Source: Brachyspira pilosicoli P43/6/78
GTDB taxonomy: Bacteria; Spirochaetota; Brachyspiria; Brachyspirales; Brachyspiraceae
Direction of reading: 5' to 3'
Length of the DNA stretch: 64,000 bases
NCBI RefSeq assembly: GCF_000325665.1
Contig: NC_019908.1
Span: 186,001 to 250,000, forward strand
The number at the start of each line of letters is the position of its first letter. Within the stretch, counting starts at the first letter, position 1. Of the stretch, positions 51,926-60,676 are shown piece by piece. Below the pieces are notes generated by a model. That model did no database searches, was not told the DNA's origin, and was given only the letters and a program-made list of their open reading frames with translations. A program made the translations under genes and the position numbers.

Positions 51926-52156
51926 GCAATAAATAAAAAAGTGAGCCGAAGCTAGCTAGTGAGTTTATTCACTAGCTTATTATATGCGAAGGCGAACATA
52001 GCAATAAATAAAAAAGTGAGCCGAAGCTAGCTAGTGAGTTTACTCACTAGCTTATTATATGCGAAGGCGAACATAGCAATAAATAAAAAAGTGAGCCGAA
52101 GCTAGCTAGTGAGTTTACTCACTAGCTTATTATATGCGAAGGCGAACATAGCAATA
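51926..52156. repeat. Three tandem 75-bp repeats with hairpins
   Basis: Three consecutive 75-bp units start at 51926, 52001 and 52076. They are almost identical (one T/C difference in unit 1). Each holds GCTAGTGAGTTTACTCACTA followed by GC, a 9-bp stem with a TTTA loop, then TATATGCGAAGGCGAACATA and a poly-A tail. A degenerate fourth unit lies just before (from about 51880). All three forward frames contain a stop in each unit, so it is not coding. It fills the 297-base gap between metH and its reactivation-domain gene. Confidence 0.93.
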
Positions 52157-52168
52157 ATGAGGACTAAT

Positions 52169-52975
52169 ATGCCGGAAATAAATCACAAAAATCATGAACA
52201 TCATATAAATAAACCTCCTTTCTATGGAAGAAAAGTTTTTGAGTTTAATAAGCAAATAGAAAAAGAAGCCTTTGATATGATTAATAAAATTAGGCTTTTT
52301 AGGGTTGGATTTGGATATTCTGCAAAAAATCAGGATATGGAAAAATATAATGAAATGATTAAAACAAAAGTAGAGCCAAAATATGAGGAGATGAAAAAAA
52401 ATATTATAGAAAATAATTTGCTTGAGCCTGTAATGATTTATGGATTTTATAAAACTGTTACAGAGAATGATAAGCTTTATATATATGATGTTGAAACTAA
52501 TAAATTAAAAAATGAAAAAATAGAGCTACCTTTAGAGCGTATGGAAAATGAGCCTTACAATTCTATAGTTGATTTTTTTGACAAAGATGAAGATACTATT
52601 GGTTTTACACTTGTAAGCCTTGGAGAGAAGTATCATAAATTCTTAAAAAGCTTATATGATAATAATGATTATAAAGAATATTATTTTTATAATGCAATAG
52701 GCATACATATTATAGAGAATTACGTTGATATACTTCAAAGCCATATGGATAATTTACTTAACTTAAAAAACAACGGAAAAAGAAAGCATGTAGGATGCAG
52801 ATATTCTTTTGGTTATAAGGCTCTTAGTAATATGTACGGCAACAAGATAATATTTGATAAATTAAAGCCTGAAGAGTTTAATGTAATACTTACAGAAAGT
52901 TATATGATGGAGCCTGAACTTAGCACTTGTGCGATAGTATCATTTTGCGAAGACGCTTATTATTTTGCTAATTAA
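52169..52975 (+). CDS. Stand-alone MetH reactivation (AdoMet-binding) domain protein
   Basis: A 268-residue protein similar to the C-terminal domain of MetH that remethylates inactive cobalamin with SAM and flavodoxin. Visible are the helical start (RKVFEFNKQIEKEAFDMINK), LEPVMIYGFYKTVTENDKL, GCRYSFGYKALSNMYGN and LTESYMMEPELSTCAIVSF, corresponding to 'RYSFGYPAC...LTES..M.P..SV' of the family. It is known as a separate protein in Thermotoga (TM0269). Several in-frame starts exist in the repeats; ATG 52169 has GAGG 6 bases upstream. It follows metH in the same direction across the repeat block. Confidence 0.87.
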   Translation: MPEINHKNHEHHINKPPFYGRKVFEFNKQIEKEAFDMINKIRLFRVGFGYSAKNQDMEKYNEMIKTKVEPKYEEMKKNIIENNLLEPVMIYGFYKTVTENDKLYIYDVETNKLKNEKIELPLERMENEPYNSIVDFFDKDEDTIGFTLVSLGEKYHKFLKSLYDNNDYKEYYFYNAIGIHIIENYVDILQSHMDNLLNLKNNGKRKHVGCRYSFGYKALSNMYGNKIIFDKLKPEEFNVILTESYMMEPELSTCAIVSFCEDAYYFAN

Positions 52976-53179
52976 AATTTTATACTCTTTTATTAGCTGC
53001 ATGTTTTTTAGATGCATAATTTAGTACTATAATAGTGCCTCTTTTTATAAGTTTTATTATATGTAAATATTTTTTATCAAATAAATTAATCAATATTTAT
53101 AGAAAATAATCACTATAAATATTGACATATAGTATTATTTTATTATAATTTTTTTTCATATTATTGTTCGGGGATTGAT

Positions 53180-53386
53180 ATGAAACTTGCAAAAATATTT
53201 TTAATGTCTATTATTATTGCTTCAAGTGTATTTGCTCAAGCTAATACAGTTTATATTTCGGATAAGGGTAAAAAATATCATAGAGGAAACTGCAGAACAT
53301 TAAGAGCTAGTAAATATCCTATAAGTATTCAAGAAGCAAAAAAAAGAGGATACACAGCCTGTAAAGTATGTAATCCTCCTAATTAA
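53180..53386 (+). CDS. Small secreted Cys-containing protein
   Basis: A 68-residue protein with a signal peptide (ending VFAQA). The mature 45 residues are YISDKGKKYHRGNCRTLRAS, then ISIQEAKKRGYTACKVCNPP. Similar domains with spacing Cys ... Cys-x-x-Cys and an EAK..GY..C motif occur as small modules at the ends of secreted nucleases and in single-domain proteins. Probably a metal- or disulphide-stabilised fold of unknown function. A GGGG site lies 8 bases before the ATG. No partner is visible. The 204-base gap before it is AT-rich and empty. Confidence 0.72.
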   Translation: MKLAKIFLMSIIIASSVFAQANTVYISDKGKKYHRGNCRTLRASKYPISIQEAKKRGYTACKVCNPPN

Positions 53387-53486
53387 TTATCATTGTTTAT
53401 AATCGCTATTATATTTAATTATTATTTGCCAAAAGAATAACAAATTTAAAAATCTTATAAAAATAAATTTATAATATTAATTACTT

Positions 53487-54410
53487 CTAAATATTTTTAA
53501 GTAAATCTACCACAAACTCGTAATTGTTTAAGCTCATTATATGCATCTTTTTATGTATTTTTAGCATGTCTTCAAAAAGTTTAGATGATAACTCTATTGC
53601 TGTTTTTCTCTCTTCTTCTTCTGATTTATCGCTTGCTTTTTTTAATTTGCTTAGCCATTTCTCTGGTATATATGAGCCTGATAATTTGTAGTATATAAAA
53701 TATGCAGTTTTGTAAGTTAATACAGGGAAAAATCCTGGTACTAATATAGGCTTTTCTTTTAGCGGCAACTCATCAATGCATTTCAATAAAAATTCTAATC
53801 TCTCAACTTCGTATATTGGCTGAGTAAATATTGCCTTAACTCCAGAATTAGCCTTTTTAGCAAGTCTTACTTTTAAACTGTCATCATTTTTAGCATAACT
53901 GTTTATAACGCAAAAAGGATATATTGGCTTTAATGGTTCTTTGAAAGTAAACTCTCCTAAACTTTTTGATTTATTTAAGTTTTTTATTATATCAATTAAT
54001 AAATTAGAGTTTCCTTCAAATACGCCTTTAGCTTGTTTTTGATTTCCATTAGCTATAGCATCACCTGTAACTGCAAGTATCATTCTTATATCAAAATAAT
54101 TCGCTCCGATTAAATCATTTTGTAATGCTAGAGAGTTTTTATCACGCATTGTTTGTGTTGCAATAAATGGCTTATTATTGTTTAGCCTTTGCTGTAATTG
54201 TATTGCTGCTAATATTGGAGATATTTTAATGTTTGCAAAAGGGGAATCGGTTACTACAAATGCATCTGCATAATTTTGTATTTGAGAATTATTTATTTTC
54301 TCTTCTATATAGCTTAAATCATATTTTGCTTGAGGTGATATCTCTAGAGTAAAACAATACTCATTATTATTTTCTAACTTTTTTATAAAATTTTCTACAT
54401 TATTATTCAT
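53487..54410 (-). CDS. metF: Methylenetetrahydrofolate reductase family protein
   Basis: A 307-residue MTHFR-fold protein: FTLEISPQAKYDL at the N terminus, a FIATQTMRDKNSLALQNDL segment with the family's 'T.RD.N' and ILAVTGDAI (the 'L.L.GD' loop), and a C-terminal GVKAIFTQPIYEVERLE. It supplies methyl-THF to the MetH encoded next door on the other strand. The sequence is diverged from E. coli MetF but the core is clear. Confidence 0.85.
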   Translation of the reverse strand: MNNNVENFIKKLENNNEYCFTLEISPQAKYDLSYIEEKINNSQIQNYADAFVVTDSPFANIKISPILAAIQLQQRLNNNKPFIATQTMRDKNSLALQNDLIGANYFDIRMILAVTGDAIANGNQKQAKGVFEGNSNLLIDIIKNLNKSKSLGEFTFKEPLKPIYPFCVINSYAKNDDSLKVRLAKKANSGVKAIFTQPIYEVERLEFLLKCIDELPLKEKPILVPGFFPVLTYKTAYFIYYKLSGSYIPEKWLSKLKKASDKSEEEERKTAIELSSKLFEDMLKIHKKMHIMSLNNYEFVVDLLKNI

Positions 54411-54562
54411 TTAATATATAATATTCTATAATAGAAAAAAGTCAAACTTGATTCTTATTTATCTAAATAAACAAAGTAATAATTATATTGTATTTTCTTT
54501 TATATTGTTTATTTGTTTTTTTGTAGTAAAATATATTACATTTAAATATTGGTAAATTATAT

Positions 54563-55942
54563 ATGACAGATAAAAAAACTAAGCAAGAAGAAAAATATAA
54601 GTATTTAACTCAAGCAAATATAGAACCATTAATTGTAAAAATGGCAATTCCTACAATTATTAGTATGTTAACAACATCATTTTATAATATGGCAGATACT
54701 TTTTTTGTAAGTAAGATAAACACTCAATCTACTGCGGCAGTTGGAATAGTATTTTCTATGATGGCTATAATACAGGCTATTGGTTTTTTCTTCGGACATG
54801 GTTCCGGTAATTATATTTCTATTAAGTTAGGAGCTAAAGATACTCTTGAGGCTTCCAAAATGGCTGCTACTGGTTTTTTGTCTGCTATGATAGTTGGGTT
54901 TATTATATTAATATTTGGAATTATTTTTATAAATCCTTTAGCACATATATTAGGCTCTACAAATACAATACTGCCTTATTCAAAAACGTATATGAAGTAT
55001 ATTTTAATAGGTGCACCATATATGACGGCTTCTATAGTGCTTAATAATCAATTAAGACTTCAAGGTAATGCTTTATTTGCGATGATAGGTTTAATAAGCG
55101 GAGCTATAATTAATATAATATTAGACCCTATTTTTATTTTTTATTTTGATATGGGAATAAAAGGTGCTGCTATAGGTACTATAATAAGTCAATTTATAAG
55201 TTTTTGTGTGTTATTAATTGGTTCAAATGTATGGGGTACTCTTCCTATTAGATTAAAAGATTTTTCACCTAGTTTAGAAAAGTATAAGGCTATAATTGTT
55301 GGGGGGCTTCCTAGTCTTTGTAGACAAAGTATATCAAGTTTTTCAACTGCCTTTTTAAATACATCTGCTTCATTTTTTGGAGATGCTGCAATAGCCGCTA
55401 TGTCTATAGTAAATAGGGTATCTATGTTTGCCAACTCTGCAATAATAGGTTTTGGTCAAGGTTTTCAGCCTGTATGCGGTTTTAATTATGGGGCAAAAAA
55501 ATATGATAGAGTTATAAAAGCTTTTTATTTTTGTGTTAAAGTTTCTACAATTGTGCTTATAATATTTGCTTTTATAATTTTTATTAATTCTCATTATATA
55601 GTAAATCTATTTAATAAAGAAGATGAGGCATTATTCTCTGTTGCAAATAGAGCTTTACGTTATCAAGCATTAACTCTTCCATTGTGGGGACTTATAACAT
55701 TATCTAGCATGATTCTTCAAACTACTAGAAAAACAATAAGAGCTTCAATACTTGCTTTAGCGAAACAAGGGATATTTTTTATACCTATAGTTTATATATT
55801 ACCAAAGTTTTTAGGATTATTTGGTATAGAAATAGCTCAGCCTTTGGCAGATTTATTTACTTTTATTATATCAATACCTTTAGGTTATAGTATAATAAGA
55901 GAAATGAAAATAGAACTAAAAAACAATACAAAAGTAACTTAA
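54563..55942 (+). CDS. MATE family efflux transporter
   Basis: A 459-residue transporter with twelve helices and MATE patterns: PLIVKMAIPTIISMLTTSFY at the start, NMADTFFVSKI, GNALFAMIGLISGAIINIIL and GFGQGFQPVCGFNYGAKKYD in the second half. It exports cationic drugs or metabolites in exchange for Na+ or H+; the substrate is unknown. It has its own upstream gap of about 150 bases. Start at ATG 54563, preceded by TTGG, a weak site. Confidence 0.9.
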   Translation: MTDKKTKQEEKYKYLTQANIEPLIVKMAIPTIISMLTTSFYNMADTFFVSKINTQSTAAVGIVFSMMAIIQAIGFFFGHGSGNYISIKLGAKDTLEASKMAATGFLSAMIVGFIILIFGIIFINPLAHILGSTNTILPYSKTYMKYILIGAPYMTASIVLNNQLRLQGNALFAMIGLISGAIINIILDPIFIFYFDMGIKGAAIGTIISQFISFCVLLIGSNVWGTLPIRLKDFSPSLEKYKAIIVGGLPSLCRQSISSFSTAFLNTSASFFGDAAIAAMSIVNRVSMFANSAIIGFGQGFQPVCGFNYGAKKYDRVIKAFYFCVKVSTIVLIIFAFIIFINSHYIVNLFNKEDEALFSVANRALRYQALTLPLWGLITLSSMILQTTRKTIRASILALAKQGIFFIPIVYILPKFLGLFGIEIAQPLADLFTFIISIPLGYSIIREMKIELKNNTKVT

Positions 55943-56078
55943 TTTTTGAAACTTAATAATAATATATTTTGATAGTTTTATTTTATATGATGTAATTGTA
56001 TATAATGTTTTGACAAATAAACATTATAATGTATAATTTATTAGAATAATAGTTATTTTATGGAATTAAATACATATT

Positions 56079-56273
56079 ATGAGAGAAATATTTTTACGAT
56101 TAGAAAGTGAGAATGTTGAAAAAAGACTACAGGCCCTTGATGAGTTAGAAAAACAAATATCTACTGCCGATAAGAAAGCTGTTATTAAAGTATTAAAAGA
56201 ACATATATTAGATTGGGACGAAGAGGTTAGGGCTAAGGTTGCTCATTTATTAAAAATATATATGGAGAAATAA
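56079..56273 (+). CDS. Small HEAT-like helical protein
   Basis: A 64-residue protein of two helical hairpins (ENVEKRLQALDELEKQI; WDEEVRAKVAHLLKIYMEK) that resembles one HEAT/armadillo-type repeat. It is 3 bases upstream of the ParA-like gene, so very likely co-translated with it. It may act as a partner of the ATPase; no function is known. Confidence 0.65.
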   Translation: MREIFLRLESENVEKRLQALDELEKQISTADKKAVIKVLKEHILDWDEEVRAKVAHLLKIYMEK

Positions 56274-56276
56274 TAT

Positions 56277-57080
56277 ATGGCGAGAATAATATCTTTTTCT
56301 AGTGGGAAAGGTGGAGCTGGAAAAACTTTATGTTCCGTCAATTTTGCTAGTGAATTAGTTTCCAAAGGGTATAAGGTACTAGTTTTTGATATAGATATTA
56401 ATTGTTCTAATGTTTTTATATTGTTGCAGGTAAAGCCTCAGTCTAAATTACAGCAATATTTTGAGGGAAATATATCTTTAAAAGATTGTATATTGAATAG
56501 TCCTTTTAATATAGATGTTATTAGTGCGGGAGTTAATATACAGAAACTTCTTCAGTTTGAGAGTGATTTTTATTTGTCAAAACTTGCCAATGATTTAAAA
56601 GATTTATCTGAAGAATATGATTATGTTATTATAGATTATGCTGCAGGAATTACTCAATCTATGTTAAAGTTTTATGAGATTTCTGATGATATTATTTTAG
56701 TTGCTAATCCTGAAATAACATCTCTTACCGATTTGTATAGACTTATAAAAATGATATGTTCTAATAAAATTACAGAGAAACTTTATTTAGTTGTAAATAA
56801 AGTAAAAAATATAGATTGGGCAGTTAATTTATATAAAGAGATAAAAAAAGTAGTTGATAAATTTGAACTTAATATAGAACTTAATTTACTTGGACCTATA
56901 TTGTTTGATGAAGAGAAAGTAATGATGTCTATTCAAAAGAGAACACCGCTAATAATTCTTTATCCTAGAACTCCTATCAAAGGCGGATTTTCTTTGGCTG
57001 TTACAAGGTATTTATATGATACAGGCGAAATGAAAGATGATAATAATGTTAAGGATAAAGCTTTTTTAGATTTCTTTTAA
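56277..57080 (+). CDS. ParA/MinD/FlhG-like ATPase
   Basis: A 267-residue deviant-Walker P-loop ATPase: SSGKGGAGKTLCSVNFA (signature Lys and P loop), DIDINC, and YVIIDYAAGITQ in Walker B, a form closer to FlhG/MinD than plasmid ParA. No ParB, flagellar or Min genes are adjacent. The C terminus lacks an obvious amphipathic helix; it ends KDKAFLDFF. Role possibly in positioning or regulation of an unknown complex. Preceded by the HEAT-like protein. Confidence 0.82.
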   Translation: MARIISFSSGKGGAGKTLCSVNFASELVSKGYKVLVFDIDINCSNVFILLQVKPQSKLQQYFEGNISLKDCILNSPFNIDVISAGVNIQKLLQFESDFYLSKLANDLKDLSEEYDYVIIDYAAGITQSMLKFYEISDDIILVANPEITSLTDLYRLIKMICSNKITEKLYLVVNKVKNIDWAVNLYKEIKKVVDKFELNIELNLLGPILFDEEKVMMSIQKRTPLIILYPRTPIKGGFSLAVTRYLYDTGEMKDDNNVKDKAFLDFF

Positions 57081-57216
57081 TCTTTAATAAGATAGAATAT
57101 TTATCAATTGTGATAAAAACTAAATTAATATTACAAGAATACTTTTTATAGAGTTGCAAAGGTATTTTTTATTTCCTATACTGAGAATATATAATTTTCA
57201 TATGTAGGAGGTAGAT

Positions 57217-58506
57217 ATGCTATTTAAAAAACTAGGGTTTACAAGTAAAGAAAATTTTAGAGCATTTATCACTGTTATAACCGCAGGGCAAATAATATAT
57301 TGTGCCTTTGAAGCTTTTAAAGCTAGTTTTTATACACCGTTAATAACAATGTTAAATATCACTAATACTCAATTTGGTTTTTTATTTACATTGATAGGTT
57401 CTGCTATGTTCTTTTATATTCCTGCAGGTTGGCTAAATAATAGATTTACTCCCAGACAATTAATAATCAGCGGACTTATTATAAGAATTATAGGAACAGT
57501 ATATATGGTAGCAGTTGTAAATGCATCATATATATCATTGTGTATAGTTGCTTTATCTTGGGGTATAGTAGATGCTTTCTTCTGGCCTGCTATTTTAAAT
57601 GGTACTAGACTTTTTGCAAGTGAAGAGAATCAGGGTATTGCTTTTGGTTTATTAGAATCTGGCAGAAGAGCTATGGAACTTGGAATGAATGCTTTGGCAT
57701 TATTTATATTTACAGCCTTAGGTTCTAATCCTACAGCTATGAGAATAATAATAACTATTTATACTGTTTTAATAGTATTATGGGTGTTTTTGGCATTTAA
57801 ATTTATCCCTAATATAAAATTGTTAAAATCAGAAACTAGTACAGAAAAAAACAAAGAGGCATTATCAGGACTTATAAAAGCATTATTATATCCTGAGGTA
57901 TGGCTTTCTGGTCTTATTGGTATGTCAGTATATACTGCCTATATAGCGGTTGTTTATTCTGTTCCTTATATGCAAAATGTTTTTGGATTATCTACTTCAC
58001 AGGCGGTAGTTTTTGGTTTATTTAATGCATCTGGAATAGGTATATTGGGCGGTATAATAGGCGGATTATTAGGTGATAAAGTGTTTAAATCTCCTGTTAA
58101 AATGCTTTCTTATTCCTTATTATTAACAGTAGTAGTATTGTTGGGCGTAGTACTTACTCCAAAAAATCCTGATTATTTGTATGTAAGTATGATATTAATG
58201 TTTATATATTCTTTTGTTATATTTATATCAAGGTCTGTTTATTTTGCTCCTATAGGTGAAGCAAATATACCTAAAGAGTTTAGCGGTTCTGCTATGGCTG
58301 TAGCAAGTTTCTTAACTTATTCTCCTGTATTTTGGGCTTATGGAGTAAATGGGGCATTAATTGATATGAATAAAGATAATCCATCTCAGGGATATTATTA
58401 TATATTCTTAATAGGATTGATTTTTACTATTATAGGAGCATTATCTGCAATAATTTTATCAAGATTAATAAAAATAAGAAAAGCAAAAGCTCAAGTAAAT
58501 GAATAA
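57217..58506 (+). CDS. MFS transporter
   Basis: A 429-residue protein with about twelve hydrophobic helices. The A-loop between helices 2 and 3 reads GWLNNRFTPRQLIISG, a typical 'G.L.DRFG.R' motif, and the second half has GGLLGDKVFKSPVKML at the equivalent place. The opening TSKENFRAFITVITAGQIIY resembles the MFS sugar/anion transporters of spirochaetes. Substrate unknown. A strong AGGAGG site lies before the ATG. The next gene, a GDPD, is 28 bases downstream, so glycerophosphodiester or glycerol-phosphate transport is possible. Confidence 0.85.
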   Translation: MLFKKLGFTSKENFRAFITVITAGQIIYCAFEAFKASFYTPLITMLNITNTQFGFLFTLIGSAMFFYIPAGWLNNRFTPRQLIISGLIIRIIGTVYMVAVVNASYISLCIVALSWGIVDAFFWPAILNGTRLFASEENQGIAFGLLESGRRAMELGMNALALFIFTALGSNPTAMRIIITIYTVLIVLWVFLAFKFIPNIKLLKSETSTEKNKEALSGLIKALLYPEVWLSGLIGMSVYTAYIAVVYSVPYMQNVFGLSTSQAVVFGLFNASGIGILGGIIGGLLGDKVFKSPVKMLSYSLLLTVVVLLGVVLTPKNPDYLYVSMILMFIYSFVIFISRSVYFAPIGEANIPKEFSGSAMAVASFLTYSPVFWAYGVNGALIDMNKDNPSQGYYYIFLIGLIFTIIGALSAIILSRLIKIRKAKAQVNE

Positions 58507-58534
58507 TTAAAAAAATCTATTTAAGGAGTTTTAT

Positions 58535-59272
58535 ATGTATTTAAGAAAAGTAATAGCACATAGAGGATTTTCTCATGAGTATCCAGAAAACACTATGTTA
58601 GCATTTCAAAAAGCAATAGAACTTGGAATAAAATGTATAGAAACAGATGTAACAATATTGAAAGATGGTACACTTGTATTATTTCATGATTATGAGACTA
58701 AAGACCATACAGATTTTGATGGTATTATAAATGATTTAGATTATAATGCTATACAGAATATAGATGCTGGTTCTTGGAAAGATGCAAAATTCAAAAACAC
58801 TAGAATACCTACTCTAAAAGAGTTAATAGATTTATGTAAAAAAACAAATACAATAGTAAATTTAGAATTGAAAGGTGAAGCTTCAAAAAATGAAAAATAT
58901 TGGGATAGTATAGTAGAAAATACTGTAAAAACTGTAGCAGACAATAAAGCTGAAGATTTGATATTTTATTCTAGTTTTGAATTTGACATGCTTAGAACAC
59001 TAAAAAAAATATCAAAAAACTCAAAATTTGGAATACTGCTTTGGGAAGAAACAGCTCATTGGAAAGATATAGCAGATGAATTAAAACCTCAGTCTATGCA
59101 TTTGTATGACCAAACTATAAATAAAGATTTAGCTAAAAATATTAAAAATGAGGGATATGAGCTTTATATATATACTGTGAATTCTATAGAGCTTGCTAAT
59201 GAACTTTATTCTATAGGTGTAGATGGCGTTTTTACAGATATGGCTAATATATTTGATAAAAAATTGTATTAA
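58535..59272 (+). CDS. Glycerophosphodiester phosphodiesterase
   Basis: A 245-residue GDPD: IAHRGFSHEYPENTMLAF (HRG and E), ETDVTILKDGTLVLFHDYE (E.D and HD) and a later NLELKGE. It hydrolyses glycerophosphodiesters to glycerol-3-phosphate and alcohol. No signal peptide is seen, so it is cytoplasmic (UgpQ-like). It shares an operon with the MFS transporter upstream. Confidence 0.93.
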   Translation: MYLRKVIAHRGFSHEYPENTMLAFQKAIELGIKCIETDVTILKDGTLVLFHDYETKDHTDFDGIINDLDYNAIQNIDAGSWKDAKFKNTRIPTLKELIDLCKKTNTIVNLELKGEASKNEKYWDSIVENTVKTVADNKAEDLIFYSSFEFDMLRTLKKISKNSKFGILLWEETAHWKDIADELKPQSMHLYDQTINKDLAKNIKNEGYELYIYTVNSIELANELYSIGVDGVFTDMANIFDKKLY

Positions 59273-59282
59273 AATTATAAAC

Positions 59283-59328
59283 AAAAAAAGGAGGTAATTT
59301 AAGAATAACTTATTTACCTCCTTATTAA
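59283..59328 (-). terminator. Terminator for the Spy-like gene (possibly bidirectional)
   Basis: AAGGAGGTAA (59288-59297) pairs perfectly with TTACCTCCTT (59314-59323), with a 16-base loop. On the - strand it is followed by a T run, so it ends the Spy-like gene; on the + strand only TTATTAAAAA follows. Confidence 0.78.
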
Positions 59329-59342
59329 AAAATTATAAATGA

Positions 59343-59822
59343 TTATCTATAGTAATAATATCTCATTCTATATGAGTTTAATTGAGTTAATTGTTCATCT
59401 GTAAGAACATCTAAAACTGCAACATCTTTTTCTATTCTAAGATAATCAATTTCTTTTTCTAAATCTTTTCTTTGATTTATTAAATCTTTTATTAGGTTTA
59501 AGTCTAAATCAATTTTTTCTCTTTCAAGTTTGAATTTATAATCAATGCTTCTTTTTTGATATTCTAAATCATTGATTTTTAATTCATATTCATAAGATAT
59601 TTTTCCCATTTCTTCAAGCTGTGCATCTGTTAGATATATACCAGCGTTTCTGCAAATTCTGTATATATCACCTCTAGGACCGCCCATAGCCCTTGGCATA
59701 GCTCTTTCTCTTGGTCCTGGTGCAGGCGGAACATCACCACCTCTTGGAGCAGGCGGCTGAGCAAATGCCAATGCTGATACTAATGTTAATATAAATGTAG
59801 ATAATAATAATTTTGATTTCAT
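59343..59822 (-). CDS. Spy/CpxP-like periplasmic protein
   Basis: A 159-residue secreted protein with a signal peptide (ending ALAFAQ), then a Pro/Arg/Gly-rich linker (PPAPRGGDVPPAPGPRERAM). A helical domain with two LTxxQ motifs follows (LTDAQLEEM and LTDEQLTQL). LTxxQ proteins such as Spy and CpxP are periplasmic chaperones or envelope-stress sensors. No two-component regulator is adjacent. Its own terminator follows. Confidence 0.75.
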   Translation of the reverse strand: MKSKLLLSTFILTLVSALAFAQPPAPRGGDVPPAPGPRERAMPRAMGGPRGDIYRICRNAGIYLTDAQLEEMGKISYEYELKINDLEYQKRSIDYKFKLEREKIDLDLNLIKDLINQRKDLEKEIDYLRIEKDVAVLDVLTDEQLTQLNSYRMRYYYYR

Positions 59823-60025
59823 TTCTAGTAACTCCTGTTTTGTTTTTGTATTATATTAGACGAAGTTATAGTTACTAAAGTTCCCAAGTAATAATTAAAA
59901 ATGCAATTATTTTTATAAAGTTATATATAAAATGTTGATTTTTTTATATATTAAATTATCATTATTATATAATGAATTATAGTTATTATAATTTATTAAA
60001 TTTTTTATAGCGGAGTGTATAAATT

Positions 60026-60556
60026 ATGGGAAAATTAGGAAGAGTTTTATGGTTAGTATTTGGAATATTACTTATTATATCAGGTATAGCTACTATATTT
60101 AATCCGGCAGAAACAGTATTGTTATTAGCATATATAATAGGCTTTTTAACAATATTCTCTGGAATAAGCACTATATTTTATTTTTTCAGTTTAAGACATT
60201 TATCAAGTTCTCTTTTAATTTTAGCAGATGGTATAATAACAACTATATGTGGTATTATAATTATATCTAATCTCACAATCAGCGGTGCATTTATACCATA
60301 TATGGTTTCATTTTTTGTAATAGTGAGAGGTGTTATTGCTATATCTTCTTCTATAGAATTAAAAAAAGAAGGCTACAGTAAATGGGGACTATCATTATTT
60401 AGCGGAGTATTAACATTATTAGCTGGAATTGTATTAGCATTCAATCCTATACTTGGTGCTGTTTATGTTAGTGTAGTTATTGGAATTGGTTTAATACTTT
60501 ATGGTATTGTTACTTTGCAGCTTTGGTTTGCTTATGGCAATTTCTTTAAGGACTAA
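60026..60556 (+). CDS. HdeD-like (DUF308) membrane protein
   Basis: A 176-residue protein with six membrane helices in three pairs, including SGIATIFNPAETVLLLAYII and LLAGIVLAFNPILGAVYVSV, the repeated 'G...L..P' pattern of HdeD/DUF308. E. coli HdeD is linked to acid resistance; here the role is open. It sits alone after a 203-base AT-rich gap. Confidence 0.85.
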   Translation: MGKLGRVLWLVFGILLIISGIATIFNPAETVLLLAYIIGFLTIFSGISTIFYFFSLRHLSSSLLILADGIITTICGIIIISNLTISGAFIPYMVSFFVIVRGVIAISSSIELKKEGYSKWGLSLFSGVLTLLAGIVLAFNPILGAVYVSVVIGIGLILYGIVTLQLWFAYGNFFKD

Positions 60557-60676
60557 TATAAAATTTTAATATTAAAATATAAATAAAAAAATATTAATTT
60601 ACTAATTGATAAAAAATAATATTGTTGTATAGTATTACTAATAACAATATTATTTTTTTTATTTTGAGGTAAAAGT

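Noticed and set aside
51926-52156. CRISPR array
   Set aside because: Units are contiguous 75-bp tandem copies with no unique spacers and no cas genes nearby.
52109-52168. Start of the reactivation-domain gene inside the repeats
   Set aside because: This adds repeat-encoded residues not seen in the family; ATG 52169 has a good ribosome site.
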